From Pisolithus tinctorius (taxonomy: Eukaryota > Basidiomycota > Agaricomycetes > Boletales > Pisolithaceae), in contig JANFAH010000001.1 in the NCBI GenBank assembly GCA_024663395.1, positions 4,092,001-4,156,000 on the forward strand: DNA of 64,000 bases. Direction: 5' to 3'. The notes beneath the pieces were generated by a model. The model saw only the letters and a list, made by a program, of their open reading frames with translations, made no database searches and was not told where the DNA came from. Shown here one piece after another: positions 49,027 through 60,827 of the stretch. A program made the position numbers and the translations under genes. The first letter of the stretch is position 1. Every line of letters begins with the position of its first letter.

Positions 49027-50959
49027 ATGGCGTCTGCATCTGGTGAGTGCAAGCGGCGCGCGTACCGCTTTGCCTATTGCTGAACTTGCACTAGCTATAG
49101 GCAAACTCTCGCGGGAGGAATTTCGCCGTCAGAAGGATTTGGAGGCTGCACGAAAGGCTGGTACAGCCCCCGCAGCCCTCGACGAGGAAGGCAAACCCAT
49201 CAATCCTCACATTCCCCGTGAGTAGGTGTTCTCCTTTGTCATAACTCGCACTCATTCTGTTTCAGAGTATATCTCGCAAGCGCCATGGTATCTGGACACG
49301 GGGGCACCCTCACTTAGCCATCAACGTCGGCCAGCCGCTACCAAGCCACCCAACGAGATCGACAGCTGGTATGACCGTGGTGCACGGGCAGGACCTGCTG
49401 CTAAGAAGTACAGAAAGGGAGCTTGCGAGAATTGCGGCGCAATGACACACAAGAAACAGGATTGTCTTGAGCGTCCACGGAAGAAAGGTGCCAAGTATAC
49501 GAACAAAGACATTCAGGCGGACGAGATTATTCAAGAAGTACACACTGGATACGATGCGAAAAGAGATAGATGGAACGGGTATGACCCGGCAGAACATAAG
49601 AGGATCTACGACGAGTTTGAAGCACTCGAGGTAGCGCGGACAAAAAACAGAGAAGAGGAGATCGACAAGCAAACGGCAACCGATCTTGCTGCCGCAAGAA
49701 AAGTTGCGAAGGCGGGGAAGGAGAAAAAGGATGTAGACCCTGACTTTGGTTCCAGTGATGAAGAAGACGCAGACGAGGACAAGTACGCTGATGCTGCTGA
49801 TGCCGTGGGACAGAAACTGGACACAAAAACTCGGATTACTGTTCGCAATCTGCGCATCCGAGAAGATACCGCCAAGTACCTAATCAACCTCGATCCAGAG
49901 AGTGCCTACTACGATCCCAAAACGCGTTCCATGCGTGATGCTCCTTTAAAAAATCTCCCACCAGAAGAGGTATGTGAATGATACTTTACCCAGTTTGTGA
50001 CGTAAACTCTGTTACACGTAGGCTAAATTTGCCGGTGAAAACTTCTTCCGGTATTCTGGTGAAGCTCCCCAAGTCCAGCAACTCCAGCTCTTCGCATGGC
50101 AAGCTGCTCAGAGAGGGAATGATATCCATCTCAATGCCGCTCCGACACAGGGTCAACTGCTGCATGAAGAGTATGAAGAGAAGAAGGAAAAGATGAGGGA
50201 TATCAATAAAGTCAGCGTACTTGCAAAATATGGTGGAGAGCAATATTTGGAACGCGCACCAAGGGAGGTGTTGGACGGTCAATTCGAAAATTACGTTGAG
50301 TATTCTCGGACTGGCCAAGTTATCAAGGGGAGAGAGCGAGCCAAAGCGCGCTCCAAGTACCCCGAAGATGGTAAGAAAGCAACGTGCAACTTCCCCTTTT
50401 TCGATGTCTAAAACATTTTGCGTGCAGTCTATATCAACAATCACACAGCAGTTTGGGGATCGTGGTACGACCTTGCAAGCGGGAGCTGGGGCTACGCATG
50501 CTGTCATTCAAGCACTCATATTTCGTACTGTGCAGGCGAGGCTGGAAAGCAGGCCACTCAAGCGTCGACTGCGCAAGCTTTACTCGCATCATCATCAGGG
50601 CTTGGTAGCTCTTCAGCCCCCGGTGAACAGACGGAGACGTCCAAGGCACCAACAGAACAGAACTACTCGAAGAAACGAGTTGGGGAGGGTGACATTGCTA
50701 TAGACAAAGAGCGACTAGCCCATGCCTTGGCTGAGGAGAAAAAGAGGAAGGCGTGGGGAGGCGACGAGGATCGCTACAACAAAAGGAAGAGAGGAGAGAT
50801 CGGCACCCATGACGTGACGGAGGAAGAGCTTGGTAAGTTCCATGGTAGAATTCTTGCAAGCCCACTTAACCCACTTGGTTTGCAGAGGCTTATCGGATGA
50901 CCCGCCTCAAGGCAGACGACCCAATGGCAAACTATGTAGACAACGAGCATACATATTAG
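49027..50959 (+). CDS. SLU7: Pre-mRNA-splicing factor SLU7
   Basis: A tiny first exon (MASAS) joins [20 protein letters not shown]. The protein continues with [20 protein letters not shown], a CCHC zinc knuckle [19 protein letters not shown] followed by [13 protein letters not shown], a lysine- and acid-rich middle with [15 protein letters not shown], and the conserved [13 protein letters not shown] and [20 protein letters not shown]. Then come [40 protein letters not shown] and CAGEAGKQ. It ends [19 protein letters not shown] plus a short tail. SLU7 acts in the second catalytic step of splicing, guiding 3' splice site choice with Prp18. Introns are about 50-70 bp. The start was set at the first ATG that splices to the conserved IGKLSREEF block. 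Confidence 0.93.
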
Positions 50960-51162
50960 TCTTCAGATTGTCTTGGCCATTTCTTTGCATTTTTACCACT
51001 ATTTGTTGCTCCATTCACGTATGTACCGTACCATTAGCTCCTCAAAGGCGCCATTTCCAGCGGCATTAGTGTTTGGTCACTAGTTTGTGCTTGTTCTCAC
51101 CCTGAATTCTCGTGTGAATCCATTGTTGGGCAATGAAGACAAGTTGTCTCTAACCTGACTTC

Positions 51163-52208
51163 ATGTTTTCGACAGCGGCTGCCCTGCTCATTGGCCTGGG
51201 CACCCGCATTGCCTTAGATAAATTTTCTGGGACTATTTCCGACGGTCCCAGCTCTCCTCAGTCTCTTGGAGATGTCATCCTGCTGGGTGTCGTCCAAGGC
51301 GTGGGCTTGTACTATGCCCTAATGGAATTCCCCGACTTTGCGATGGTAGTCGCGTTCGCGATCGCGGGCCGTCTGGCTTTTGAAGTCATGGTGATCCAGG
51401 ACCTTGGCAAGTGTGCGACGACGTTACTCGGCGTTGCATTAGGCGTGCTGGTCACGGACGTACTGTCCCAGCTGATAGAAGATGGGTACCTCTTTAACTT
51501 CGGGGACGATGGGGACAGCGAGTACGAGGAATCTCGTACCGTCATCAGACGCAAACGTTTGGTTAAATTCCATCCGTCCACCGAATATTCCTCTGCTCCT
51601 CCAAGCAAACCTTTACGCCCGCGCAAACGAGAACCCGAACGAAAGTGGCGCACGGCATCATCCATTACATCCATCACCTCCTCCACATCTGATACAGTTG
51701 ATCCTGATCGTGTCATGGATCCTTTGGAACGCGAAGTTGCTACGTTGCGTGCACGAGCGTCCCTGGCGGACAGCGAGCGCCGGCGCTTTAAGGAAGAGAA
51801 GAAGTGGGCATTATCACAGGGAAACACCGCTCGAGCGGCGCAGATGAATTGGCAGGTGAAGAGGTACACTGCCTTGACGAAGAGTTTCACCAGGGAGGCA
51901 GATGCAAGACTGCTAGAAGGTAGGGTCATTTCTTGTCTCGGACTTTCTGCGCTCACGTCCGGAGCGCATGGTATATAGTCAATGCAATCAAGGTGGCTCG
52001 CCAACAACAGAATGAAGTCCCTCCGTCAGTTATTCAGAATGTTGAGGGACGTCGGTTTGAGCGACACACCAATCATCTGCGGCAGTCTGCCCAGGAGGTT
52101 ATCGTTGAGCGCGACTCCACGGGTACAGTTAATGTGAGGCGACCTAGGCATCCTAGCCAAAGTTCTTCCGGAAACCTGAAATCTGCTATGCGTGTACAAC
52201 CAAGATAA
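51163..52208 (+). CDS. Membrane protein with C-terminal coiled coil
   Basis: Two exons (51163-51919, 51979-52208) give 328 residues. Three hydrophobic segments occupy the first ~105 residues (FSTAAALLIGLGTRIAL, LLGVVQGVGLYYALM then FAMVVAFAIAGRLAFEVMV, and LLGVALGVLVTDVLSQLI). An acidic and Arg-rich linker with Ser/Thr runs follows. The C-terminal part is a charged helix with ERRRFKEEKKWALSQGNTAR, AAQMNWQVKRYTALTKSFTR and EADARLLEVNAIKVARQQQN. This helical region resembles in pattern the DUF1771-type helices found before Smr domains, but no Smr domain follows; that likeness is my inference only. The tail is basic. I do not recognise the family by name. It lies about 200 bases after SLU7, same strand. 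Confidence 0.7.
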
Positions 52209-52580
52209 TGTCGCCCGTCAGGTAAGTCCTGTACCCGTTTTCATTTTGGGCTGTCTAGGAATCTTAAGTGGCATAACAGAATGCATCTGTACATTTCCCT
52301 GTTTAAGTACTAAAGTATCTCACGAAGCTAGGACAGTTGCTCTGGCCTGAGTACAATGATATTATCCGACGAAGAAAGCAAACAAAGGGTGTGATCCGTG
52401 TTGATGTTGAAATTAACGAACTACGGGTACAGGGGAAGAGAACGAAATGTGAATTAGGACGGCTTCAAATTAATGCGGCATCGACGTAATACAACATAAA
52501 GAGCGCAGAGTTCCATATCTTTACGACGATTGAATAGGAGGGAAAGCAAGGTTGCTACACATATCCACGTGAAAGTTGTG
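52209..52580. other. Convergent intergenic region
   Basis: About 370 bases between the membrane protein (+) and CHD1 (-). It should hold both 3' ends; no other signal seen. Confidence 0.4.
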
Positions 52581-55500
52581 CTACCGATGGGTCTTGCCGT
52601 TGGTCTTCATGGCCACGTTAGAAGGCGACAGTGTCTTACCGCTAGTGGTCGGACGAGGTTTCTTGCTTGCACTTGCAGCATCAGATGGTGGCCGGGGTGC
52701 AGCTTCTTTCATGACCATCTTGGCATGGATTTCCTCCAACTTAGATGCTTTCACTTTCTTAGGCCAGAAGAGAGTGACGAAACTGAGACAAAGTGTTTCA
52801 GGACGCGTTAGTAAGGAAGCATTATGCTGCAACTCACGCCCACAAGTGTCGCTTCCACCTTTCAGAATCTTCTCCGGCAGCCTGTTTGGCTTGTAGAACC
52901 ATTTCGATCCGGCGCCCGATTGCAGCTAGGGAGTCCTTCAATATCGCAACCTTATCGTCCCGCGGCATCTCCTCTCCCGACAGCTTGAGCTGCTTCTATT
53001 TGAAGTGTCAGGAGCGCCTACCGTCCAACCAACAATTGATTGCCTACCAGTTGTTTCTTCACAGGCCGCAATTCCTCTTTGGTTGCAATTTCATCCATGG
53101 ATGGACTAGTGACAACCCCTCAGTACACAGTCTGACTACGTAAGCCACACTTACCATTCGTCTGACGACTCAGAGTCGGTAAACGTAGGTGTAGGTCTCC
53201 GTTTGCGCCTTTTTGTTGTCGTCGTCGTGCTATCATCAACAGATGCAATAGCTTCGCTCTCGGCCCGTCTCTTTCTGTTACTGGTAGAGGACGAGGCCAC
53301 CGCTAGGGGTGGAGGCGTAGCTGAGACTTTGACCCCTTTATTGCGTAACGAGCTTTCGTATGAGCGGAATTTCTCGTCATACTCGCGGAGAAGCCCCAGG
53401 AGGAAATCACCCCGTCGAACAAGATGAATGGCGTTGGGGATTGGCCGTGAAGAGGAGTCCTCGCCCTTCTTCCCTTCTTCCAGGAAGAATTTGCCTTCTA
53501 ACCCTAACTGTTCGTCCTTCGCCATTGCCTCCCAATTTCCAAAGCCGTAGAGGTAAGCACCAACGAGAAGCATGGAATCCTCCTGAGAACCCCAGCGACC
53601 TGACCAGTTCAAGACCGGCCTTATGTTATCAATTGGGATGGCCCAATTGTAGAGCTCGTCTGGAGCGAGATCGGCCAGAATGTTGTTCAGGACACGTAAG
53701 TCTCGGTATCTCGAGAGAACTGTCTCAGCGTTGATATTGCCCACGTTTTTATAAGTCACCAACACGGCCTTGCTCTTCTGGGCATTAGTCAATGTTTCTC
53801 CAGCTGCCATGCGTGATCGTTTCTGTTGGTTGTTCTCCTCCACTGCATGGGAACAGAGTTCAATAATTTCATCAGCAACGTCGATAATCATGGCCTTGTG
53901 TTTATCCGTAAGCTTTGATTCGCGGACCTAAGAAAAGCGTGAAGTGCTGCACAGAGCCTACAGAACTGCTAACTCACGATAACGTCATACCGCTGGCGAA
54001 TGTCACCCCAACGTTGTAAGCTGCGGATGAGTACGCGAACATCGCGCTCCTTAAGCTCCATAGCTTTCTGGCTTGCAGACTTCCGCTGTGCTCCGGGAGC
54101 TTTGGGCTTCTTCGGAGCTGCAGAGGGCGCGGGATGATCAACATCCATCCCTTCATAGGAGACTGGTGCATGCGACCGCTTGCGGTCGCGCAACTCCTGT
54201 GCAACCAACTCCTCCGCTTTCCGTTGATCTTCTTCCTTGTCGAACTTCTGTCGCTCCTCGAGAGGGATGATATCCTCCCAGTTCATGTCATTCTTGACAT
54301 CACTGACAGAAGCGAATTGTGCAAGGAACCCTTCGCCACCGAGTGAGGTTCCACCATCACCACCAGCGGCCATGGTTTCATGATCCTCTGCCCTGTTCAG
54401 AATATCATCAAGGTCCATCTCGTCCAGCTTCTTGTTCTGCTGTGAGTCATCCTTGTCAAACCTGTATCCCGATTAGCCCTGACTACAGACGAGATACAAC
54501 GGTAAACTAACATCTTTTGGGCACCGTACTTGAGGACGGCAGTCAGTTCGTCCTTGCTCAAATGATCCGACTTTACGGAATCCTTTGGCCTGTCGCCCTT
54601 TGAGCTAAGATGAGCTTGAGAGGTGTCCACTTGGTTGATGACTGACAACGACAGGGCGGGCTGAGGCCTCGAAGCAAGTACCAATACAAACACTCACTGG
54701 CATACTCCAGGACCATCTTCTTCTTTGCCCGCTCCAAGATGTCCTCTTCCATCGTGTCCTTACTCACGAAACGGTACACGCTCACATGTGACTTTTGACC
54801 AATCCGGTGGGCGCGAGCCATAGCCTGCAGGTCATTCTGCGGATTCCAGTCACTCTGCAGAGTTGTCAGATATGCCCAACGTAGAAAATAAGATCCTCAC
54901 ATCAAAGATGATGACCGTGTCGGCAGTTTCGAGATTAATACCAAGACCGCCCGCCCGCGTCGACAGTAGGAATGCGAAATCCAGAGAACCCGGCGCATTG
55001 AAATGAGCGATCGCCTTCTTCCGCGCATCAGAGGCGACCATTCCATCCAAGCGTTGATGCTGGTATCCACGAAGACTCATATAGTCGCTCAAAATGTCAA
55101 GCATGCGAACCATCTGGCTAAAAATGAGGACACGGTGGTTGTCTTGCCGCAGCCTGGCAAGTAATTTATCGAGTAAAACCATCTTCCCGCTGCTCATGAC
55201 GAGGCCCTTGAGCGTCTCTTCCTCGGAGTCAGTGCGTGATTCTGCCCCATCAAAAAGGTAAGGATGATTAGCAGCCTTCTTGAGTTCCATGGCAATGTTA
55301 AGGAGACTGATGTTATTATTCCCATTTGCGCTCTTGACCAATGCTTGGAAATTCTGTCTCAAGGTTAGTATACGTAACCAGTATAACGGAGATAGTCACC
55401 TTGGTGAGAATATTCTTATAAAAGTGCGTCTGTAATGCACTCATTTCAACACGAAGAATGCGCTCACTCTTCGTCGGCAATGAGGTAAGTACATCACGCT

Positions 55501-57774
55501 TCAATCGCCGTAACATGAGAGACTCCAGTTGCTGGTGCAGCTCTTTGATTTTACTCTCGTGGTCAGCGTCATTTAAATCGAACTCGTTGGTCAAGGCAAC
55601 TACGAGAAAACTCAGTTATGCAAAATGTAATTAAAACAAAAATGACACACATTTCTCCGGCATCAAGAAATGCATCAACGAAAGCAGTTCTGGGAAAAGG
55701 TAAGTATGAACTATTTGCTTCGTTGGATACAGGTGAAGGAAACAGTGCACCTTTCACGTTGTTTTGCAGTGGGGTTCCCGTGATGAGGAGCTTGGAGGAT
55801 GCCGAGAATGACTTGAGTGCTTCATACAGTTGACTCTCGGAATTCTTCAAGCGGTGTGCCTAACATTGCCCAGTAACCAAAAGTTCGTGCGAACGATGAC
55901 ATGCGTGGAGGCGTACCTCATCAACGGCGAGCACTTGCCACTTAATATCTGCCAGATCCTTTGCATCTCGGAGTGTGAGCTCATAAGTGGTGAGAAGCAC
56001 GTTCATCTTCAAGCGCTTGTTAGATGGACCAAACTCGTGTGTGCGAATGACTTCTCGCGCGGCAGCAGTGCCTATGTAGGTGATAACATTCAAGTCTGGA
56101 GCCCAAGTAGCGAACTGAGACTGCCACGCTGTGATCGTTGAAAGGGGCACTATGCAAAGAAAAGGCCCGTATTGATGCATCTCGTGGAATAAGTAAGAGA
56201 GGAGCGATACTGTTTGTACAGTCTGTGAAATTCAGATATACGCCGAGCGCTTGATTTGAGACAGGGAGTAATACCTTTCCGAGGCCCATCTCATCAGCCA
56301 AGATGCCGTTCTCGCCCTTACTCCACAGATACGCAAGCCAATTTAGACCAGTGAGCTGGAAGTCCTTCAGCTGGCCACCTGTAGCAGAAATATAGTCCGG
56401 ATCCTTGACTATTTTTTGGAATGGCGGTCGTTGATGACGTGCATACTGAACACTCTTGTAGGGGAACTTTGCTTCTGCTTCACGAGCGCGGTACGCTTCA
56501 ATTTGTGTCTTGGCTATTTGGCGTATTTCGTTCTGGTCCTCCCACGTGCAGTGTTCATAGTTTAGTGCAGTCCATTTGCAGAGGTACTCTGTGTTGTTGG
56601 GTACGTCCTGACTCTCTCGATGAGCCACAATCCTCTCCACGGTCTTGTAGGTCTCCAGCTCTTCCTTTTCCCGCTCCTTGTCCAGAAGAAGAGCCTCTCT
56701 GTCCTCCGTAGAGAGACCAGGTGCGCCCAGCCTGGCCTGGTATGCTTTGTAGGCTTTGATGTAATTGTCCACACGCTTCAGGCCCTTGAAACGCTTCAAG
56801 AATTCGTATGTCTCGTCGGTGTTGTGGAGGTGGGAAAAATTCTTCCACTTGATATGGAATCGCTGAGATGATGTCAGCTCAGTTGTTTTCTGAGTTAAGG
56901 ACATTCCAAGATACGTACGATATTATCATACCACAAATCCTCTATGTCATCTTCACGATTCTCATCTCTGCAGTGCCCAAGGACGGCCTCTATTTCATCC
57001 TCCTCCTTGAACTGTGCATTTGAATCCAGGTAGTAGTTCTGGACTGATTCTTCCTCTGAAAGTACTCCATAATCTTGATTTCCCTCATAATAGTTCGGAA
57101 TCTTGCTGCCTCTGCTGGAAACACGAATTTCCTCCCCCGAGACACGAGGCTTCTTCTTCTTCGATCGCGCACCATAATCAGAATCCGAGTCCGAAGATGC
57201 ATGGCGGAGTGCTGTGACAAGTTAAGAAGGGACGACATAGAATATAACGAAAATCCACTGACCTTTGGGCCTGGGAGCTGAAGACGATGGAATAGCTTTC
57301 TTCTTCTTTGACTTCGCTGCCTTCTTCTTTCCATACTCGTCGTCTGCGTACGAACCGTCGTCTTCGTCCTCGTCGTCATCTTCATCATCTGCAGGGTTGT
57401 CTTCATAGCCCTGGACGTGAAAGGGATGATGAGGGTATACGGTAGGTGAATGTATGCGTGACATACCGAATCTTCTACGTCCTTTAAATGCGTAGGACTC
57501 AGCCAAGTGGAGGGAGGGAGGGACGGAGAAACGAACTTACGGAAAGTCTGTGCGCATAAGATGACGGACCTGCGACGGGCGTCTCTAAAGCGGCGGAGGT
57601 GGTATCGTCGACGTACTCTACCTCACCCTCGGCATCGACATCAGGCTCAGGGTCCTGAACATGCGCCAAATGGTTGGGGATGGACCTGTGGTCACTGTGA
57701 TCGTTGTCAGAGTCTACCTGCATGCTGTCGTCGCTGTCATAGTTGAGATTGAGGGCGTCGGGATTGAGCGCCAT
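52581..57774 (-). CDS. CHD1: Chromatin remodelling ATPase CHD1
   Basis: A large gene of over 1,400 codons. Order: acidic N-terminus ([17 protein letters not shown]), double chromodomain ([20 protein letters not shown] and [18 protein letters not shown]), SNF2 ATPase with [56 protein letters not shown] and ARAHRIGQ motifs, an acidic bridge ([20 protein letters not shown]), SANT-SLIDE-like DNA-binding region ([40 protein letters not shown]) and a C-terminal CHCT helical domain ([18 protein letters not shown]). CHD1 spaces nucleosomes over transcribed genes. Introns interrupt the coding just after GLGK and between VDE and AHR; both are phase 0. It ends with a Lys/Ser-rich tail. Confidence 0.95.
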
Positions 57775-59098
57775 GTCGTCGTCACTGCGACGGATGACGA
57801 CGGGAGGGATGGTAGTGGTTGAGGGTAGAGAGAGAGGTCGTCAAGGATGCTGTTGACGAAGATGTTCGCACGCGTGGCCATCGCTACGGACAACGCCGGG
57901 CAGGGCCCCATCGTCACCGCTCGTGACGAACTCCGGTCGTCCCGTGCCACATTTTTTGGACACGAAACTCTAGCGTTTTACACATTATCTGGACATATAT
58001 TCCCCAATTACACCCTATTTTCAGCTCGAAATCCCCCACAAAAAGACCGCCCAGCGGCTCTGTAGCATCGCTGGAATCGCCTTCCACAGCTTTGAGCTCG
58101 CCGTCCGAGTCGAAGCATCCGTCAGACAGCCGTGTGTGCTCACAGAATCCAGATGGCTGCTCGATATGTGAAACAGATATCTCCAATACAGCCAGCCAGT
58201 GTTCACTTCCGCATGTGCAAGTTGCTGTGTATACGTACCTAGGAAGCTGCCGTCCATCAACGACCGTATACAGTATTTCGCGCAACGCTCATGAGTGTCG
58301 CTCTCTCTCCAAACAAACGATCTACAGTCATAGGCAACCGTGTCGCAGTCTTGAGAGACACCGTCCGCGTCGTCCGACCCCAATGGTGCTTGCCAGATTC
58401 CTCACCCAGCATGATGCCGCCGAGTCGTCAGTGTGTCACGTGCGTCACGTCTCAGTCGCCTCATGGCATATTTTCGTGGCCCATCTCCGACCACACTGGT
58501 CACGATGACAGCCAAGAACGCTTCTGATCACCGGCACTCTTGCGTTGCCTCTCCCACGGCAGCCAGCAAAACGTTCCCTGATGTGGATATTAAACTAGCA
58601 CTTCCCAGGATATAGTCTGATAAAGTGTGCTGTAATCTGTCCAGTGAGCCTACGCACTTGGGTATCACATAGATCGAACGATCCGTCCTACCTCCATGCT
58701 GTCTAGTACAAATGAGAGTTACTCGCCGCTCGCAGTCCACACGCAAATACCGCGCACGTCATGATCGATAGCACGCTTCGAAGAACCTGCACCGCCTCTC
58801 CTCCGTGGGATGACTGCTGTCATGAATTCACACCGCCCCGAGGCCATCAAACCCTGCTGGAACATGTGGGAGTAAATTCGTCACCAAACTCAACGACGCC
58901 ACCTGGGAATCCTGTTGTTGTATGATAGTGGCCCTAATCTCCAGCGCTGTATCTACGCTCTCGAGCACAAGGTCACGAGTTATGTAGATGTGCTAAGGCA
59001 GATGTCGACTCCAAATCGAGTATGTACTGTGTGACTTGCAGGCAGTGACTGAAGCTGAAGTAACCTGCTGTCTGGATTCTGGAGCCACAAGCTTGCAT
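57775..59098. other. Intergenic region between divergent genes
   Basis: About 1.3 kb between the starts of CHD1 (leftward) and TFB4 (rightward). Minus-strand frames at 57914-58383 and 58528-58746 are protein-like in places (for example LAVLEISVSHIEQPSGFCEH), with a donor-like GTACGT between two of them, but no full model or domain results. It may hold a decayed or very divergent gene as well as both promoters. A possible short 5' exon of TFB4 (MSTPNR near 59002) is also in this stretch. Confidence 0.35.
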
Positions 59099-60465
59099 AT
59101 GGAAGCCGAAGCCGACAAACCCTCTCATCTCGCGGTAATCGTAGACTTGTCCCCAACTCAATGGTATCTGAGTGCCCAAGCCTCCAATCCCTACCCCTTG
59201 TCCATCGAGTCGTTCCTCTCGCAAATCTTGGCCTTTCTCAATGCCCACATCGCCACCAAGAACGAGAACACGCTGGCTGTCTTCGGGGCATTTCCAGGCA
59301 AGAGGTATGTCCCTTTAGGCATGTCGCTCAACCCATCCCGTATGTTGAAGATAATGACCCACCAGCGTCATGCTCTACGCTTCCACGGAGACGTTAGTCG
59401 ATGAACCCCCACCTCTGGACGCGAACTCGTACCCGCCTTTCAAGATGGTGGACACAACGGTGACGCAACGAATCTTTCGCGAACTGGACACCATCGACCC
59501 TGGGGACGAGCGTACGTTTGCTGGCTGTCTTACAAACATCGACAGGGTTAACATTTCGCAGCACCCTGTGCTTTGGTCGGTGCACTAACGAAAGCCCTCT
59601 GTTGTATGTCTACAACACCCATGCGAGCCAGTAAACCTGATCTCACCCAGACATCAATCGCATCACACTACCTTCCATTTCCACCAGCGTTGCTGAAGGT
59701 TCGACCAATGTACCGGATCCTCGCATCCTCATTCTCTCGGTTTCTCCTGACTTGTCATCATCATACATCCCAATCATGAATGCCATTTTCTCCGCGCAAA
59801 AGCTAGTGAGTCGTGTTTACCACAGCATCCTTCAGCTCTCTCTTCATTGCTGTTTCCTCTTAGAAAGTAACCATCGATGTCTGCAAAATTTACGGCCCCG
59901 ACACTGTCTTCTTGCAACAGGCTGCTCATTTGACCAACGGCTCTTACATATTTCTCGAGCGACGGGACGCTTTGCTCCAGTATCTTATTGTGCGACCTAC
60001 TCTTCCTTCGCGCACCAACTTGCCGTGACGAGCCACGTTATCTTAGATGTCATTTCTACCACCTCCGTCAGTGCGGAAAGTCCTTGCCGTTCCCAGGCAA
60101 GACAAGATCGACTTCCGTGCAGCATGTTTCTGTCACAAAAATATCGTAGACATCGGCTTCGTCTGCTCGGTGTGTTTGTCAAGTGAGTTCGTAAACGCAG
60201 ATCCTATCATGGTTCTGAGACTTTGCAGTATTTTGCCAGCCCGTACCTGTTTGTTCGACTTGTCGGTAAGCATTGGAACTGGATCTCAGAGCCACAGGAG
60301 TTTCTGATGAGGCGCAGCACGAAGTTCCCCATCAAGGCTCTGCAAAGGCTCAAGAGTGCCTGTCCATCCCCTGCACCTGCAACCCCTCGACCACTTGCCA
60401 ACCTCAACAATGCAGTTCCGAGGACAACGGAGGCCACAAACCACGGCACTCCAGGACTGCGGTAA
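59099..60465 (+). CDS. TFB4: TFIIH core subunit TFB4 (GTF2H3/p34)
   Basis: The protein reads MEAEADKPSHLAVIVDLSPT, then the vWA-like fold with QILAFLNAHIATKNENTLAV and FGAFPGKSVMLYASTETL, ALTKALCYINRIT, DPRILILSVSPDLSSSYIPI, MNAIFSAQKLKVTIDVCKI, FLQQAAHLTNGSYIFLER and LPPPSVRKVLAVPRQDKIDF. The C-terminal C4-type zinc finger is complete: ACFCHK...VCSVCL, FCQPVPVCSTCR. A final exon adds TKFPIKALQRLKSACPSP and a Pro/Thr-rich tail. TFB4/p34 is a structural subunit of TFIIH in transcription initiation and nucleotide excision repair. At least seven short introns. The start is uncertain: the ATG at 59099 is in frame and conserved-like, but an upstream short exon is possible. Confidence 0.88.
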
Positions 60466-60827
60466 CTTCGCACATGGATGCGCTTACGGCGTATTCTTAA
60501 TAGCGCATTCCGAATACCGACGGTGTAGCACTGACATATACTAACCCCATGTAGAGGTGACCTTCCGATTACATGGAGAGAGCAGTAATATAGACCGGCT
60601 GCTTTTCCGGCAAGTCGGGTCTGTTGGTAATGTGTGGCCGTCGAAGGATCATTGCCTGTGGAATGTTCATGAGCGAAAGTATCGTGGTCGTTACTCCGTA
60701 CCTTTGGTGTCGGCCTTTCAGAGCTGGCGTAGGCGATAGCCATACCTTCTGCTGTAAATGCACACCATAACCGTGCTGGATAGCAGCAGTCCGTAATGCA
60801 TGGTGGTTGTTCGGAGTTCAGCTACAC
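60466..60827. other. Convergent intergenic region
   Basis: About 360 bases between the TFB4 stop and the taspase stop. It should contain both 3' ends. Short frames only. Confidence 0.4.
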
